From: Pseudoduganella lurida
GTDB lineage: Bacteria > Pseudomonadota > Gammaproteobacteria > Burkholderiales > Burkholderiaceae_D
Direction: 5' to 3'
DNA length: 64,000 bases
Assembly: GCF_007830455.1 (NCBI RefSeq)
Contig: NZ_VLLB01000001.1
Span: forward strand, 310,001-374,000
In this document: in pieces, positions 9,058 to 18,529 of the stretch
Layout: every line of letters starts with the position of its first letter
Position numbering within the stretch: position 1 is the stretch's first letter
The notes under the pieces: model-generated
Told to the model about the DNA's origin: nothing
The model's input: only the letters and a program-made list of their open reading frames with translations
Databases searched by the model: none
Program-made: the position numbers and the translations under genes

Positions 9058-10389
9058 ATGAGCGGTAAAATTCTTTGGGGCGAAGGCCTGTTCCTGCGGC
9101 CGCAGCACTTCCAGCAGCAGGACTGGTATCACGAAGAGCGCCTGCACCAGAACGTGGGCCTGCTGCATCCGTACGCCTGGGGCGTGGGCGCGCTGCAGAT
9201 CGACCGCGATGCGCTGGCCAACAATGCCCTGCGGCTGCTGGAGCTGTCCGTGCGGTTCCAGGACGGCGAGCTGTATTCGGCACCGGGCGGCGACGAGCTG
9301 CCGGACACGATCGACCTCTCCCCGCTGCCCCAGTCGACGCAGACCGTGACGTATCACGCCGCCCTGCCCGCCTTCAAGCCGTTCGGCGGCAATTTCGGCG
9401 ATGGCGGCAATGCGATCCGCTTCCAGCAGCTGAACCGCGACACGCCGGACCTGTACACGCAGGCGGCCAGCGCCCAGCTGACCTACCTGCGCAAGACCGT
9501 GCGGCTGGTATCCGATGCCGAGCCGCTGGACTCGTACACGCACCTCCCCGTGCTGCGGCTGCGCCGCGCGGCCACCGGCGGCTTCGAAGTGGATGCGGCC
9601 TTCGTGCCACCGAGCCTGTCGATCCGCAGCGCGCCGCTGCTGTTCCTGCAGCTGCGCCGCCTGGTCGATGCGCTGCAGGCCAAGGTCAGCGCCCTGTATG
9701 GCCACCACCGCGAACCCAGCAAGCACGTGATCGAATTCCGCTCGGGCGACATGTCGTCGTTCTGGCTGCTGCATACGGCCAGCACGGCGTTCGCCTCGCT
9801 GTCGCACTACTTCCACCATCCGTCGCTGCATCCGGAACGGCTGTACGAACAGCTGCTGTCGCTGGCCGGCAGCCTGATGACCTTCTCGAAGAGCTGGACG
9901 CTGGCCGACCTGCCGGCGTACCACCACGCCGACCCCGGTCCGGCATTCGCCACGCTGCACCAGATCATCCGCGACCTGCTCGATACCGTGATCTCGTCGA
10001 AGTATTTCGCCATCGCGCTGCGCGAAGTAAAACCGTCGTACCACCACGGCATGCTCGATTCGCAGAAGATCGACGAGCGCACCACGTTCTACCTGGCCGT
10101 GTCGGCCGCGCTGCCGGCCAGCGAGATCGTCGACGTGGTGCCGTTCCGCTTCAAGGTGGGCGCGCCGGACGACGTGGAAAAATTCGTGCTCTCGGCCATG
10201 CCGGGCGTGCGCCTGGTGCATGCGCCGCAGGTGCCGGCTGCCGTGCCGGTGCGGCCCGATGCCGTCTATTTCGCCATCGAGGCCAAGGGCCAGATGTACG
10301 AACGGATGCTGCAGGCCCAGTCGATCTCCATCTACGTGCCGGGCAATATGCCGGAAGCGAAGCTGGACCTGGTTGCCGTCACGTCCTAA
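9058..10389 (+). CDS. tssK: T6SS baseplate protein TssK
   Basis: Baseplate component that links the TssFG wedges to the membrane complex. The product is 443 aa and opens with the family signature ILWGEGLFLRPQHFQQQD. Other conserved blocks are YAWGVGALQIDRDAL in the N-terminal shell domain and IVDVVPFRFKVGAPDD with PGVRLVHAPQVP in the C-terminal region. The ATG at 9058 follows GAGG about 16 bases upstream and no other start fits. It heads the rightward unit, with tssL 15 bases downstream. Confidence 0.95.
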   Translation: MSGKILWGEGLFLRPQHFQQQDWYHEERLHQNVGLLHPYAWGVGALQIDRDALANNALRLLELSVRFQDGELYSAPGGDELPDTIDLSPLPQSTQTVTYHAALPAFKPFGGNFGDGGNAIRFQQLNRDTPDLYTQAASAQLTYLRKTVRLVSDAEPLDSYTHLPVLRLRRAATGGFEVDAAFVPPSLSIRSAPLLFLQLRRLVDALQAKVSALYGHHREPSKHVIEFRSGDMSSFWLLHTASTAFASLSHYFHHPSLHPERLYEQLLSLAGSLMTFSKSWTLADLPAYHHADPGPAFATLHQIIRDLLDTVISSKYFAIALREVKPSYHHGMLDSQKIDERTTFYLAVSAALPASEIVDVVPFRFKVGAPDDVEKFVLSAMPGVRLVHAPQVPAAVPVRPDAVYFAIEAKGQMYERMLQAQSISIYVPGNMPEAKLDLVAVTS

Positions 10390-10404
10390 CCTCAGGAATC
10401 CCCC

Positions 10405-11181
10405 ATGACCACTGCTTCTGCTCACTCCACTGCCCCTTCCCTAATCGGTGCCGGCGCGCCGGCGGCCACGTCGAGCAAGCCGCAAACCCTGCTGGACCTG
10501 ATGTACGACGGCTTCTACGCGCTGTTCATGCTCAAGAACGGCAACGGCCCGCAGGACGATGCCGCCTTCTCGCGCAAGATGGCGCAGTTCCTCGAGGACT
10601 TCGGCCGCAATGCCAAGAAACAGAACGCTTCGCCGGACGACGTGGACGCTGCCAAATATGCGTTCTGCGCCGCCGTCGACGAAATCATCCTGCGCTCCTC
10701 GTTCTCGATCCGCGATGCGTGGGAACGCCGCCCGCTGCAGCTGCTGCTGTTCGGCGACCAGCTGGCCGGCGAGAACTTCTTCAACCGCCTCGAACAGCTG
10801 CGCGCACGCGGCAGTGCGCACCTCCAGGCGCTGGAGGTCTTCCATATGTGCCTGCTGCTGGGTTTCCAGGGCCGCTACATCATCGAAGGCACGGAAAAGC
10901 TGAACTACCTGACCTCCCGCCTCGGTGACGAGATCGCCCACATGAAGGGCAAGCGCGGCGGTTTCGCACCGCATGCCGAACGGCCGGACCAGATCGCGCA
11001 CAAGCTGCGCAGCGACCTGCCGCTGTGGGTGCTGTGTTCCGTGTTCGCGCTGATCTGCGTGCTGGGCTATATCGGCCTGCGCACCTCGCTGTCCAGCACC
11101 ACCGGCAAGGGCATCAACGCCTACAGCGACGTCGTGAAACTGGCGCCGCGCGCGGCCAACCTGACGATCACGCTGCCCTGA
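10405..11181 (+). CDS. tssL: T6SS membrane-complex protein TssL (DotU/IcmH family)
   Basis: Inner-membrane component that recruits the baseplate. The product is 258 aa. The cytoplasmic helical domain carries the conserved KYAFCAAVDEIIL and LEVFHMCLLLGFQGRY segments. One transmembrane helix near the C-terminus (LWVLCSVFALICVLGYIGL, about 212-230) is followed by a short periplasmic tail. It has no C-terminal OmpA-like peptidoglycan-binding domain, so this is the short type; wall anchoring would need a separate protein such as TagL, not seen here. Its stop overlaps the vgrG start (TGATG). Confidence 0.94.
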   Translation: MTTASAHSTAPSLIGAGAPAATSSKPQTLLDLMYDGFYALFMLKNGNGPQDDAAFSRKMAQFLEDFGRNAKKQNASPDDVDAAKYAFCAAVDEIILRSSFSIRDAWERRPLQLLLFGDQLAGENFFNRLEQLRARGSAHLQALEVFHMCLLLGFQGRYIIEGTEKLNYLTSRLGDEIAHMKGKRGGFAPHAERPDQIAHKLRSDLPLWVLCSVFALICVLGYIGLRTSLSSTTGKGINAYSDVVKLAPRAANLTITLP

Positions 11182-14048
11182 TGGTCGCGCTGCCGGAAAT
11201 CGTCTCTGCGCTGGGCGTTTTCGGCACCGGCCTGTCGCAGCATGCGCGGCTGCTGACGCTGGCCAGCGTCCAGGAAGGCGCACTGCCGGAAGCGCTGCTG
11301 CCCGAGCGCTTCGCCGGCCGGGAAGCCGTCAACGAAGTCTACCGCTTCGAAGTCGATGCGCTCAGCACGTCGACCAGTCTCGACCTGGCGGCGTTCCTCG
11401 GCGAGGAACTGACCGTGACGCTGCTGCAGCCGGACGGCAGTCGCCGCGCCTGGCACGGCCTGTGTACCGAAGCGGCCTGGCTGGGTGCCGATGGCGGCGT
11501 GGCGCGCTACCGGCTGCACCTGGAGCCGGCGCTGGCGCTGCTGCGGCTGCGCCGCGACAGCTATGTTTTCCAGGACCTGGATGCGCGGCAGATCGTGACC
11601 GAACTGCTGGCCGACTACCCGCAGCTGCGCTTCGAATTCGACGTGACGCAGGAACTGCTGCCACGGCCGATCACCACCCAGTACCGCGAAAGCGACCTGG
11701 CATTCTTCACGCGCCTGCTGGCCTCCGAAGGCCTGTCGTGGCGCTTTGAACACGACCAGGCATCCGACGACCCGGCCGATGGCCAGGCCCGCCACAAGCT
11801 GGTGATCTTCGACAGCCTCGCCACCGCACCGGATACGCCCGGTGACCCGGTGCTGCGCTTCCACGGCGTGCGCGCCACCGACAGCGACGACGCCATCGAC
11901 CATTTCGCCGCGCGCCGCACCGTGCAGCCGAACGCCGTGAGCATCAGCAGCTGGGATCCGGCGCAGCTGCTGGCCCCTGCCGCCGAACAGGGCACGAGCC
12001 TGGACATCGGCGAGCTGCCGGCACTTTCCATCCACGACGGCAGCGGCGAACGCATCGCCAGCGGGGAGGACGACGGCGCCGCAGCCGACCCGCACAGCCG
12101 CCTGATGCTGCAGGCGCTGGAGCTCCAGAACAAGCTGTTCGACGGCGCCGGCGCGGTGCGCCGCCTGGCTGCCGGCCACCGTTTCGACCTGACGCAGCAC
12201 GAACGCTATCCGGCCGGCGACAACGGCTTCACGGTGCTGTGGGTCGAACACGATGCCCGCAACAACTTCACGCCGCAGATCCGCGCCGCGGCCACTGGTG
12301 TCGAGAACGGCACCTACCGCAACCGCTTCGGCGCCGTGCGCGACACCGTCGCCATCGTGCCGCAGGCGATCGCGGCACCCTCGCCGTCCACCGCGCTCGG
12401 TCCGCAGACCGCCATCGTGGTCGGCCTGCAGGACGCCGTGGCCACGACGATGCGCGACCACCAGGTGCGGGTGCAGTTCGCCTGGCAGCGCGGCCAGGGC
12501 TCGAACCCCGGTGGCCTGTCGCACAATATGGACGCGGCAGGCAGCGCGCCCGGCGACGAACGCTCCGGCACCTGGGTACGCGTGGCCGAGGCGCTGGCCG
12601 GCCCGAACTGGGGCTCGCAGTTCACGCCGCGCATCGGCACCGAGGTGCTGGTGGACTTCATCGAGGGCGATATCGATCGCCCCGTCGTCGTGGCGCAGCT
12701 GTACACGGGCAGCGACCGGCCGCCGTTCTCCGCCGGCGTGGATTCCGGCGCCAACCACGCGGGCGCCCTGTCCGGCATCCACTCGCACGCATTCGACGGC
12801 GCCGGCTACAACCAGTGGCAGCTGGACGATACGCCGGGCCAGCTGCGCATGCGCCTGGCCACCAGCACGGCCGCCACGCAGCTGAACCTGGGCTACCTGA
12901 TCGACCAGGCGCCCGCCTCGTCGCAGCGCGGCGCCTACCGGGGCAGCGGCTTCGAGCTGCGCACCGATGCGTGGGCGGTCGTGCGGGGCGGCGAAGGGGT
13001 GCTGCTGACCACCTCCGCGCGCGCCGGCGCGCAATCGACGCAGATGGATGCGGCCGAAGCGCTGGGGGCGCTGAAGTCCGCCAAGGAATTGGTGACGACG
13101 CTCGGGGATGCGGCGACGAATCAGAACGCCTTGACTAGCAAGGACGCCATTGCAGCGCATGACGAAACGATCGCGCTGCTCGACCCGCAAGGGAAAGGCG
13201 CATTCCAGGGTGCGGTCAACGGCCAGCAGGCCAGCAAGGCGCAGGCGGGTTCGCGCGAACTGGATGCGGCGCAGGCGGTCGAAAAACCCGGCGCGCCGCT
13301 CGTGGTGCTGGATGCACCGTCGGCCATCAACTGGGCGACACCGGCATCGACCGTGCTGTTCGCCGGCCAGCAGCTGCAATGGACCACGCAAGGCGATGTG
13401 CATGTTGCTGCCGGCGGTACGGTTTCCGCCGTCGCTGCCAATGCTGCCGCGTATTTCAGCCATGCCGGCGGCATACAGGCGTTCGCTGCCAATGGACCCG
13501 TGTCGCTGCAGGCCCACACCGACCAGCTGGAGATCGTGGCCGACAAGGCGGTGACCGTGATTTCCGTCTCCGACAGCATCGAGATCAAGGCCAGCCGGAA
13601 GATCGTGCTGCAGGCGGGCCAGTCGTCGATCACGCTGGAGGGCGGCGACATCACGTTTGCCTGCCCGGGCAATTTCACGGTGAAGGGCGGGCAGCATGTG
13701 TTCGACGGGGGCAGCAGCCGGGCGGGCGAACTGCCGGTGCTGCCGGACAGCGCCATGAAGGAGACGAACTTCATCGGCCTCCAATACCGCGATTTCTACG
13801 GCGATCCGATGGCTGGCGTGGGCTACAAGATCCTGTTCGCCGGCGGTGCTGCCCTGAGTGGAAAGCTCGATGACAAGGGCAGCGCGCACCACGAGAACGT
13901 GCCCGAAAAGCCCATTCGCGCCGAATACGAAGCGCGCGAGCCGGAACCGGAAAAGCCGTGGCATCCGCTGGCCGAGATGCTTGCCAAGGCCAACAACCAG
14001 TTCCACGGGCTGCCGGATGCTGACGAACGGACCGCCATAGATGACTGA
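11181..14048 (+). CDS. vgrG: VgrG spike protein (TssI) with C-terminal effector-adaptor extension
   Basis: Trimeric spike at the tip of the Hcp tube. With the ATG at 11181 the product is 955 aa. A gp27-like hub (about 25-400) includes RDSYVFQDLDARQIV and YRESDLAFFTRLLASEGLSW. A gp5-like OB fold follows (about 410-520; VRVQFAWQRGQGSNPGG, WGSQFTPRIGTEVLVDFIEG). Next comes a DUF2345-type beta-helix region (about 710-840). The C-terminal 90 residues after ETNFIGLQYRDFYGDPMAG look like a transthyretin-like adaptor, as used by other VgrGs to dock cargo. It overlaps the next gene by 8 bases, which implies that gene encodes its cargo. Confidence 0.95.
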   Translation: MVALPEIVSALGVFGTGLSQHARLLTLASVQEGALPEALLPERFAGREAVNEVYRFEVDALSTSTSLDLAAFLGEELTVTLLQPDGSRRAWHGLCTEAAWLGADGGVARYRLHLEPALALLRLRRDSYVFQDLDARQIVTELLADYPQLRFEFDVTQELLPRPITTQYRESDLAFFTRLLASEGLSWRFEHDQASDDPADGQARHKLVIFDSLATAPDTPGDPVLRFHGVRATDSDDAIDHFAARRTVQPNAVSISSWDPAQLLAPAAEQGTSLDIGELPALSIHDGSGERIASGEDDGAAADPHSRLMLQALELQNKLFDGAGAVRRLAAGHRFDLTQHERYPAGDNGFTVLWVEHDARNNFTPQIRAAATGVENGTYRNRFGAVRDTVAIVPQAIAAPSPSTALGPQTAIVVGLQDAVATTMRDHQVRVQFAWQRGQGSNPGGLSHNMDAAGSAPGDERSGTWVRVAEALAGPNWGSQFTPRIGTEVLVDFIEGDIDRPVVVAQLYTGSDRPPFSAGVDSGANHAGALSGIHSHAFDGAGYNQWQLDDTPGQLRMRLATSTAATQLNLGYLIDQAPASSQRGAYRGSGFELRTDAWAVVRGGEGVLLTTSARAGAQSTQMDAAEALGALKSAKELVTTLGDAATNQNALTSKDAIAAHDETIALLDPQGKGAFQGAVNGQQASKAQAGSRELDAAQAVEKPGAPLVVLDAPSAINWATPASTVLFAGQQLQWTTQGDVHVAAGGTVSAVAANAAAYFSHAGGIQAFAANGPVSLQAHTDQLEIVADKAVTVISVSDSIEIKASRKIVLQAGQSSITLEGGDITFACPGNFTVKGGQHVFDGGSSRAGELPVLPDSAMKETNFIGLQYRDFYGDPMAGVGYKILFAGGAALSGKLDDKGSAHHENVPEKPIRAEYEAREPEPEKPWHPLAEMLAKANNQFHGLPDADERTAIDD

Positions 14049-15462
14049 CCCATTTGAAAATGCGCTGGCGTGGTTCAGGGCCGCGCCAAGCCGCTGGTAC
14101 AACAGCGCGAAGAAGGATGTCTCCGCCGCCGCGGAATGGATCTGGGAGGTGTTGCAGGGCGACTTCAACGACAACCAGAGCACGGCCCAGGTGGCAACCG
14201 GCACGGTGATATCGATGATTCCCTTCGTCGACCAGATCTGCGACGTGCGCGACGTGGTCGCCAACTGCCGCAAGATCCACGGCGAGCCGAAGGAAACCTG
14301 GCACTGGGTGGCCCTGGTACTGACACTGATCGGCCTCTCCCCCACCCTCGGGTCACTGTTCAAGGGTTGCGGGAAGGTGGTCTTTGCATCGCTGCGAAAA
14401 GCCACGCACACTGCCAGCAACGTGCCGCAGATTGCCAAGGCGCTGGACGCGGGGATCATCCAGCTGAACCGGTTCCTGGCGCGACCCGAAGTGGTGAAGA
14501 CGCTGCGTGCGCTGAAGATCGACAATCCGTACAAGTACCTCGCGAACAAGTTCCGCGCGCTGGCAGCGCAAATCAATGTCGCCAAGCTGCTGCAGGCCTT
14601 CGACGAGGCCAGGAAGGCAGCCGCGTCGCTGCTCGGGCTCGTCAAGCGCTGGGGTGGCGCAGCGCTGGCGGAACGTGCCGGCCGGCTGCTGCAGATCATC
14701 GACGGCGTGCGGCGGCAGGCGGACGCGCAGCTGGCCAAGGCCATCAAGCCCGTCCAGGATTACCTGAACAAGCTGGCACGACGGCTCGACATCGAGGCCG
14801 CCGCGGCGCACCAGGCCCGCCTCAATGTGCGCAATCCGCATGCCTTCATCCGCACCTCGGCGGATGCCGAGAAGGCTGCCTTCGACCACGCACTGCCGCC
14901 CTATGCGGACAAGCGACCCACGCTGGCCAACGACCCGTTGATCGACCCGCCGGACGAAAAAGCGGGGTGGACCAGCACGGAACCGAGTGCAGCGCGTGGC
15001 AGGCATCCTCTCGACAACGCATTCAATACGTTCTCGACGATCGATCCCATTACCATCCCACCCGGCACGACGCTGTACCGGGTGCTGGATCCCCTTTCGT
15101 CCGACAACAGCATCTGCTGGATGACCAAGCAGGAATTCGATCTGTTGAAAAGCAAGGATGACTGGCGCCGCCGCTTCGCCGTGTGGACTCACTGGAACAG
15201 CAATGGCGAATACGTTACCTATGTCGTGCCGCCCGGTCCCGGCCTGAATGTGTGGGAAGGTGTCACCGCGAGCCAGCGGTTGAAGGGCACCGACTATGTG
15301 CTGGAGGGCGGCGCACGGCAGATCGTCATCGATCCGGCCCACCTGGACAGGAAGCACATGGGGCCGCGCCGCCCGACCAACTGGGGGTATGACGACCTGG
15401 ACCGCCACACCTCCATGATCGGCGTGCCGACGCTGACCAATAACTGGTACGAGAAAAAATAA
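14041..15462 (+). CDS. Candidate T6SS effector (polymorphic toxin)
   Basis: A 473-aa protein whose start lies inside the vgrG end and whose stop overlaps the first immunity gene (TAATG), the arrangement of a VgrG-delivered effector. The first 110 residues (AAEWIWEVLQGDFNDNQSTA, ISMIPFVDQICDVRDVVANC, then a hydrophobic stretch) resemble a head shared by other T6SS polymorphic toxins. A long helical middle follows (about 130-260). The last 130 residues form a compact domain with TLYRVLDPLS, VTYVVPPGPGLNVWEGV and YVLEGGARQIVIDP. The order Arg, then a hydrophobic strand, then Gly-Gly-x-x-Gln is reminiscent of ART/TNT-like NAD-using toxins; that is inference only. No PAAR or signal peptide is seen. 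Confidence 0.7.
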   Translation: MTDPFENALAWFRAAPSRWYNSAKKDVSAAAEWIWEVLQGDFNDNQSTAQVATGTVISMIPFVDQICDVRDVVANCRKIHGEPKETWHWVALVLTLIGLSPTLGSLFKGCGKVVFASLRKATHTASNVPQIAKALDAGIIQLNRFLARPEVVKTLRALKIDNPYKYLANKFRALAAQINVAKLLQAFDEARKAAASLLGLVKRWGGAALAERAGRLLQIIDGVRRQADAQLAKAIKPVQDYLNKLARRLDIEAAAAHQARLNVRNPHAFIRTSADAEKAAFDHALPPYADKRPTLANDPLIDPPDEKAGWTSTEPSAARGRHPLDNAFNTFSTIDPITIPPGTTLYRVLDPLSSDNSICWMTKQEFDLLKSKDDWRRRFAVWTHWNSNGEYVTYVVPPGPGLNVWEGVTASQRLKGTDYVLEGGARQIVIDPAHLDRKHMGPRRPTNWGYDDLDRHTSMIGVPTLTNNWYEKK

Positions 15463-16400
15463 TGACCGCATTGATCCCGCAAGAAGTCTTCCTCCTTGAA
15501 CGTTACAGTTCGGTGCCCTACCTGGAGGCGTTGCGCGATACATGGGCGCAAATGGTCGGGCACCTTGAAGACTGCCTGGACCGCTTCATGCACGATATGC
15601 CGGCGGATTATCGCAGGCGGCCCCTGCCCGAGCAGCCCGACATCGTCTGGGGCGAACGGGTCCTGCCGAATTTTCGCGACACGCTGCAATCCTTGAATGC
15701 CGACCTCGCCCTGCTGCGCAGCGGTGACGCCAGTGGCTTGACGGCCTGTAATGGGCCGCTCGGTGACTTCAAGGGCCAGACGGATTTCTCTACCGACTGG
15801 ATGGCGGAAGACGATGCAAGGCGCTACGGCGAATTGCTGGCCCGTGCAGTCATGCTGGCGTCGAACATCCAGGCTACCGACGACGCTTTCTGGAAGCCGG
15901 GTGCGCTCACTACCGGGTACAGGGAAAGGTCACGTGGTCCGCTGGACGCGCCACAGCGGTGGCCCGCATACCGGCTGGACACGCAGACCCAGGTCGCGTC
16001 CGATGCGCCGCTGCGCATCTCCGGCATTTATTTGCCGGACGTGGAGGACAGCTGTGCGCAGTTTCTCGGTGTCCGGCAACACGTGGCGCCGCAGGCGAAG
16101 GTCATGCTCCAGTCAAACGCAGCGGGCGGCGGACAGCATCCCGTTACCAGGCGCGACTGCATCTGGACGCTGGTCAGGCGGGTCGCCGACGAAGGCCCGG
16201 CCAGCGCCCCCAGCCTGCTCGACACAACGCCCGCCCGAGTCGCGGGCGGCGACACCTGTCCGCACGCGGGCTTCTGGTTCACCCCGGCCCGAGCGGCGTC
16301 GCGCCGTTACTTTGCGCTGGGCGAGCCGATGCCCACCTTCGACAGCGCCTATGGCACGACGTTCTGGCAGTGGGACGCGGATCAGACACCGCATTCATAG
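15462..16400 (+). CDS. Immunity-like protein, paralogue 1
   Basis: A 312-aa soluble protein translationally coupled to the effector gene (TAATG), so it is probably the cognate immunity protein. It begins LIPQEVFLLERYSSVPYLEA and carries EQPDIVWGERVLPNFRDTL, SGIYLPDVEDSCAQFLG and a C-terminal TFDSAYGTTFWQWD block, all shared with the next two genes. No signal peptide or membrane segment is visible, so it should act in the cytoplasm. The pattern fits the Imm72-type immunity families named in polymorphic-toxin surveys; that label is from memory and unverified. Confidence 0.65.
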   Translation: MTALIPQEVFLLERYSSVPYLEALRDTWAQMVGHLEDCLDRFMHDMPADYRRRPLPEQPDIVWGERVLPNFRDTLQSLNADLALLRSGDASGLTACNGPLGDFKGQTDFSTDWMAEDDARRYGELLARAVMLASNIQATDDAFWKPGALTTGYRERSRGPLDAPQRWPAYRLDTQTQVASDAPLRISGIYLPDVEDSCAQFLGVRQHVAPQAKVMLQSNAAGGGQHPVTRRDCIWTLVRRVADEGPASAPSLLDTTPARVAGGDTCPHAGFWFTPARAASRRYFALGEPMPTFDSAYGTTFWQWDADQTPHS

Positions 16401-16682
16401 CACCGCCGCCGCAAGGCCGAAACGATGCTTCGGATCACTGGCAGCAACGCATGACACGAATCGACGATGGCGATAGAGCAAGCGGATAGCCGCTGCGGAT
16501 CAGGGTGTAGCGCAATGAGAATATGCTTCCTCAGGCCCCTTTCCCGATTGGCTCCTCATGGCATTTACCTATTAACTCTTCTCCTTTCGTTAGTTAGCAG
16601 GATGCCACCCTGGCAACTCCAAACGTAACATCTCGGAACTCGCGTCGGTCGAAGTTTCCCTGGAAGAGTCTGGCAAGAAAAA

Positions 16683-17639
16683 ATGACGAGTCCATTGCTG
16701 CCACAAGAAATCTACCTTCTGGAACGCTACAGCTCGGCCTCCTACTTTCTCGCATTGCGCGATGCATGGACTGAAATGGTCGCGCACGTGGAACGGTGCC
16801 TCGACCGCTTCACTAATGACTTACCGCCTGACTACCGTGACCGGCCGCTCCCTGAACAGCCCGACATCGTTTGGGGCGAGCTGGTCCTGCCCAATTTTCG
16901 GGATACGCTGAAGTCGCTCAACGAAGGGCATGCGCTGCTTGCCGCTGGAGACTTTCAAGGCCTGGATCACGCGAATGGTCCGCTGAACGATTCCAAGGGC
17001 CAGCAGGACTTCGGGTCCGGCTGGATGCGTCCCGCCGACGAAGCCACCTACGGCATGCTGCTCAACAGGGCGGTGATGATGGCAATGAATATCCAGGCGA
17101 CAGAAGCTGGCTACTGGGCACCGGGTGATTTGACGACGGATTACGATGCTGGCACGCGCGGACCAATGCCGCTGCTCCCCCATTGGCCTGTGTACCGGAC
17201 ATCCCCGACAGTGCAAGTGCGTACCGGAGAACCTCTGACCCGAACAGGCATTTTCCTCCCCGATATTCCTGACAGCTGCGCGCAATTCCTGCATGCTGCA
17301 AACGGCAACGCGCCGCAGACACTGGTCAGGATCGGACTGCGCGACCTGTCGGATGCGTCGACCGGAGAAAAGTATGGCATCGAACCACAAGACGAGCTGC
17401 GCGACTGCACTTGGATCCTGGTCGAACGGTCTGGCGAAGATGGCCCGGTTGTGGCACCGAGCTCGCTGGACACGGTTCAGTTACGTATCACCGGCGGCAG
17501 CACCTGTCCACGCACCGGATTCTGGCTTACCCCTGCCAGCACTGGTTCACGCCGACGCTTCGTGCAAGGGGAAACGATGCCTTCGTTCGAGAGTGCATAT
17601 GGGGCGACACTCTGGCAATGGGACGGTGACCAGAGCTAA
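16683..17639 (+). CDS. Immunity-like protein, paralogue 2
   Basis: A 318-aa paralogue of the preceding gene, much more diverged from it than the third copy is. It keeps LLPQEIYLLERYSSASYF, EQPDIVWGELVLPNFRDTL, TGIFLPDIPDSCAQFL and a C-terminal SFESAYGATLWQWDGDQS. It has an insertion (about residues 210-235) that paralogue 1 lacks. A 282-base gap without a gene separates it from paralogue 1. It could protect against a variant toxin from another strain, the usual reading of orphan immunity genes kept behind an effector. Confidence 0.65.
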   Translation: MTSPLLPQEIYLLERYSSASYFLALRDAWTEMVAHVERCLDRFTNDLPPDYRDRPLPEQPDIVWGELVLPNFRDTLKSLNEGHALLAAGDFQGLDHANGPLNDSKGQQDFGSGWMRPADEATYGMLLNRAVMMAMNIQATEAGYWAPGDLTTDYDAGTRGPMPLLPHWPVYRTSPTVQVRTGEPLTRTGIFLPDIPDSCAQFLHAANGNAPQTLVRIGLRDLSDASTGEKYGIEPQDELRDCTWILVERSGEDGPVVAPSSLDTVQLRITGGSTCPRTGFWLTPASTGSRRRFVQGETMPSFESAYGATLWQWDGDQS

Positions 17640-17684
17640 TCCCAGTCCATTTCCAGGGGAAACTGCTGACCTGCCAGAGCGAGA

Positions 17685-18430
17685 ATGAGGACAGAATTAA
17701 TCCCACAGGAGATATGTCTTCTCGAACCTTATATTTCGAGTCCATACCTGGAAGAACTGCGCTGTACATGGACCGACATGATCGTGCACCTTGAAGACTG
17801 CCTGGATCGCTTCATGCACGATCTGCCAGCCGATTATCGCAGGCGGCCCCTGCCCGAGCAGCCCGACATCGTCTGGGGCGAACGGGTAATACCGAATTTT
17901 CGCGACACGCTGCGATCCTTGAATGCCGGCCTCGCCCTGCTGCGCAGCGGTGACGCCAGTGGCTTGACGGCCTGTAATGGACCGCTCGGTGACTGCAAAG
18001 GCCAGACGGATTTTTCTACCGACTGGATGGCGGAAGAAGATGCGAGGCGCTACGGCGAACTGCTGGCCCTTGCAGTCATGCTGGCGTCGAACATCCAGGC
18101 TACCGACGACGCTTTCTGGAAGCCGGGTGCGCTCACTACGGGGTACAGGGAAAGGTCACGTGGTCCGCTGGACGCGCCACAGCGGTGGCCCGCCTACAGG
18201 CTGGACACGCAGACGCAGGTTGCGTCGAATGCCCCGCTGCAGATCTCCGGCATTTATGTGCCGGACGTGGAAGACAGCTGTGCGCAGTTTCTCGGTGTCC
18301 GGCAACGCGTGGCGCCGCAGGCGAAGGTCATGCTCCAGTCTTCGTGCTGGGCGAGCCGATGCCCACCTTCGACAGCGCCTATGGCACCACGTTCTGGCAG
18401 TGGGACGCAGATCAGACACCGCATTCGTAG
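17685..18430 (+). pseudogene. Immunity-like paralogue 3, frameshifted by a 196-bp deletion
   Basis: A near-duplicate of paralogue 1 over most of its length. After the shared bases GTCATGCTCCAGTC the copy jumps to the segment that reads GCTGGGCGAGCCG in paralogue 1, skipping the equivalent of about 16115-16310. The loss of about 196 bases is not a multiple of three, so the conserved end (TFDSAYGTTFWQWDADQ, stop at 18430) lies out of frame. The original frame instead runs on to 18590 with an unrelated tail (301 aa in total). The gene is therefore probably inactive, although a truncated product could still be made. Confidence 0.8.
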
Positions 18431-18529
18431 AACCGCCGCGCAAGGCCGTCAGATGGAGCCATCTGGAGGAATCAGCCTATGGGGCATCGGTTCCGATGCG
18501 GCATGCATCGGTACATTAAAATCGGGACA

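Noticed and set aside
11121..14747. 1208-aa minus-strand open frame
   Set aside because: It lies antisense to vgrG and the effector, both of which have clear family motifs; the antisense frame has none.
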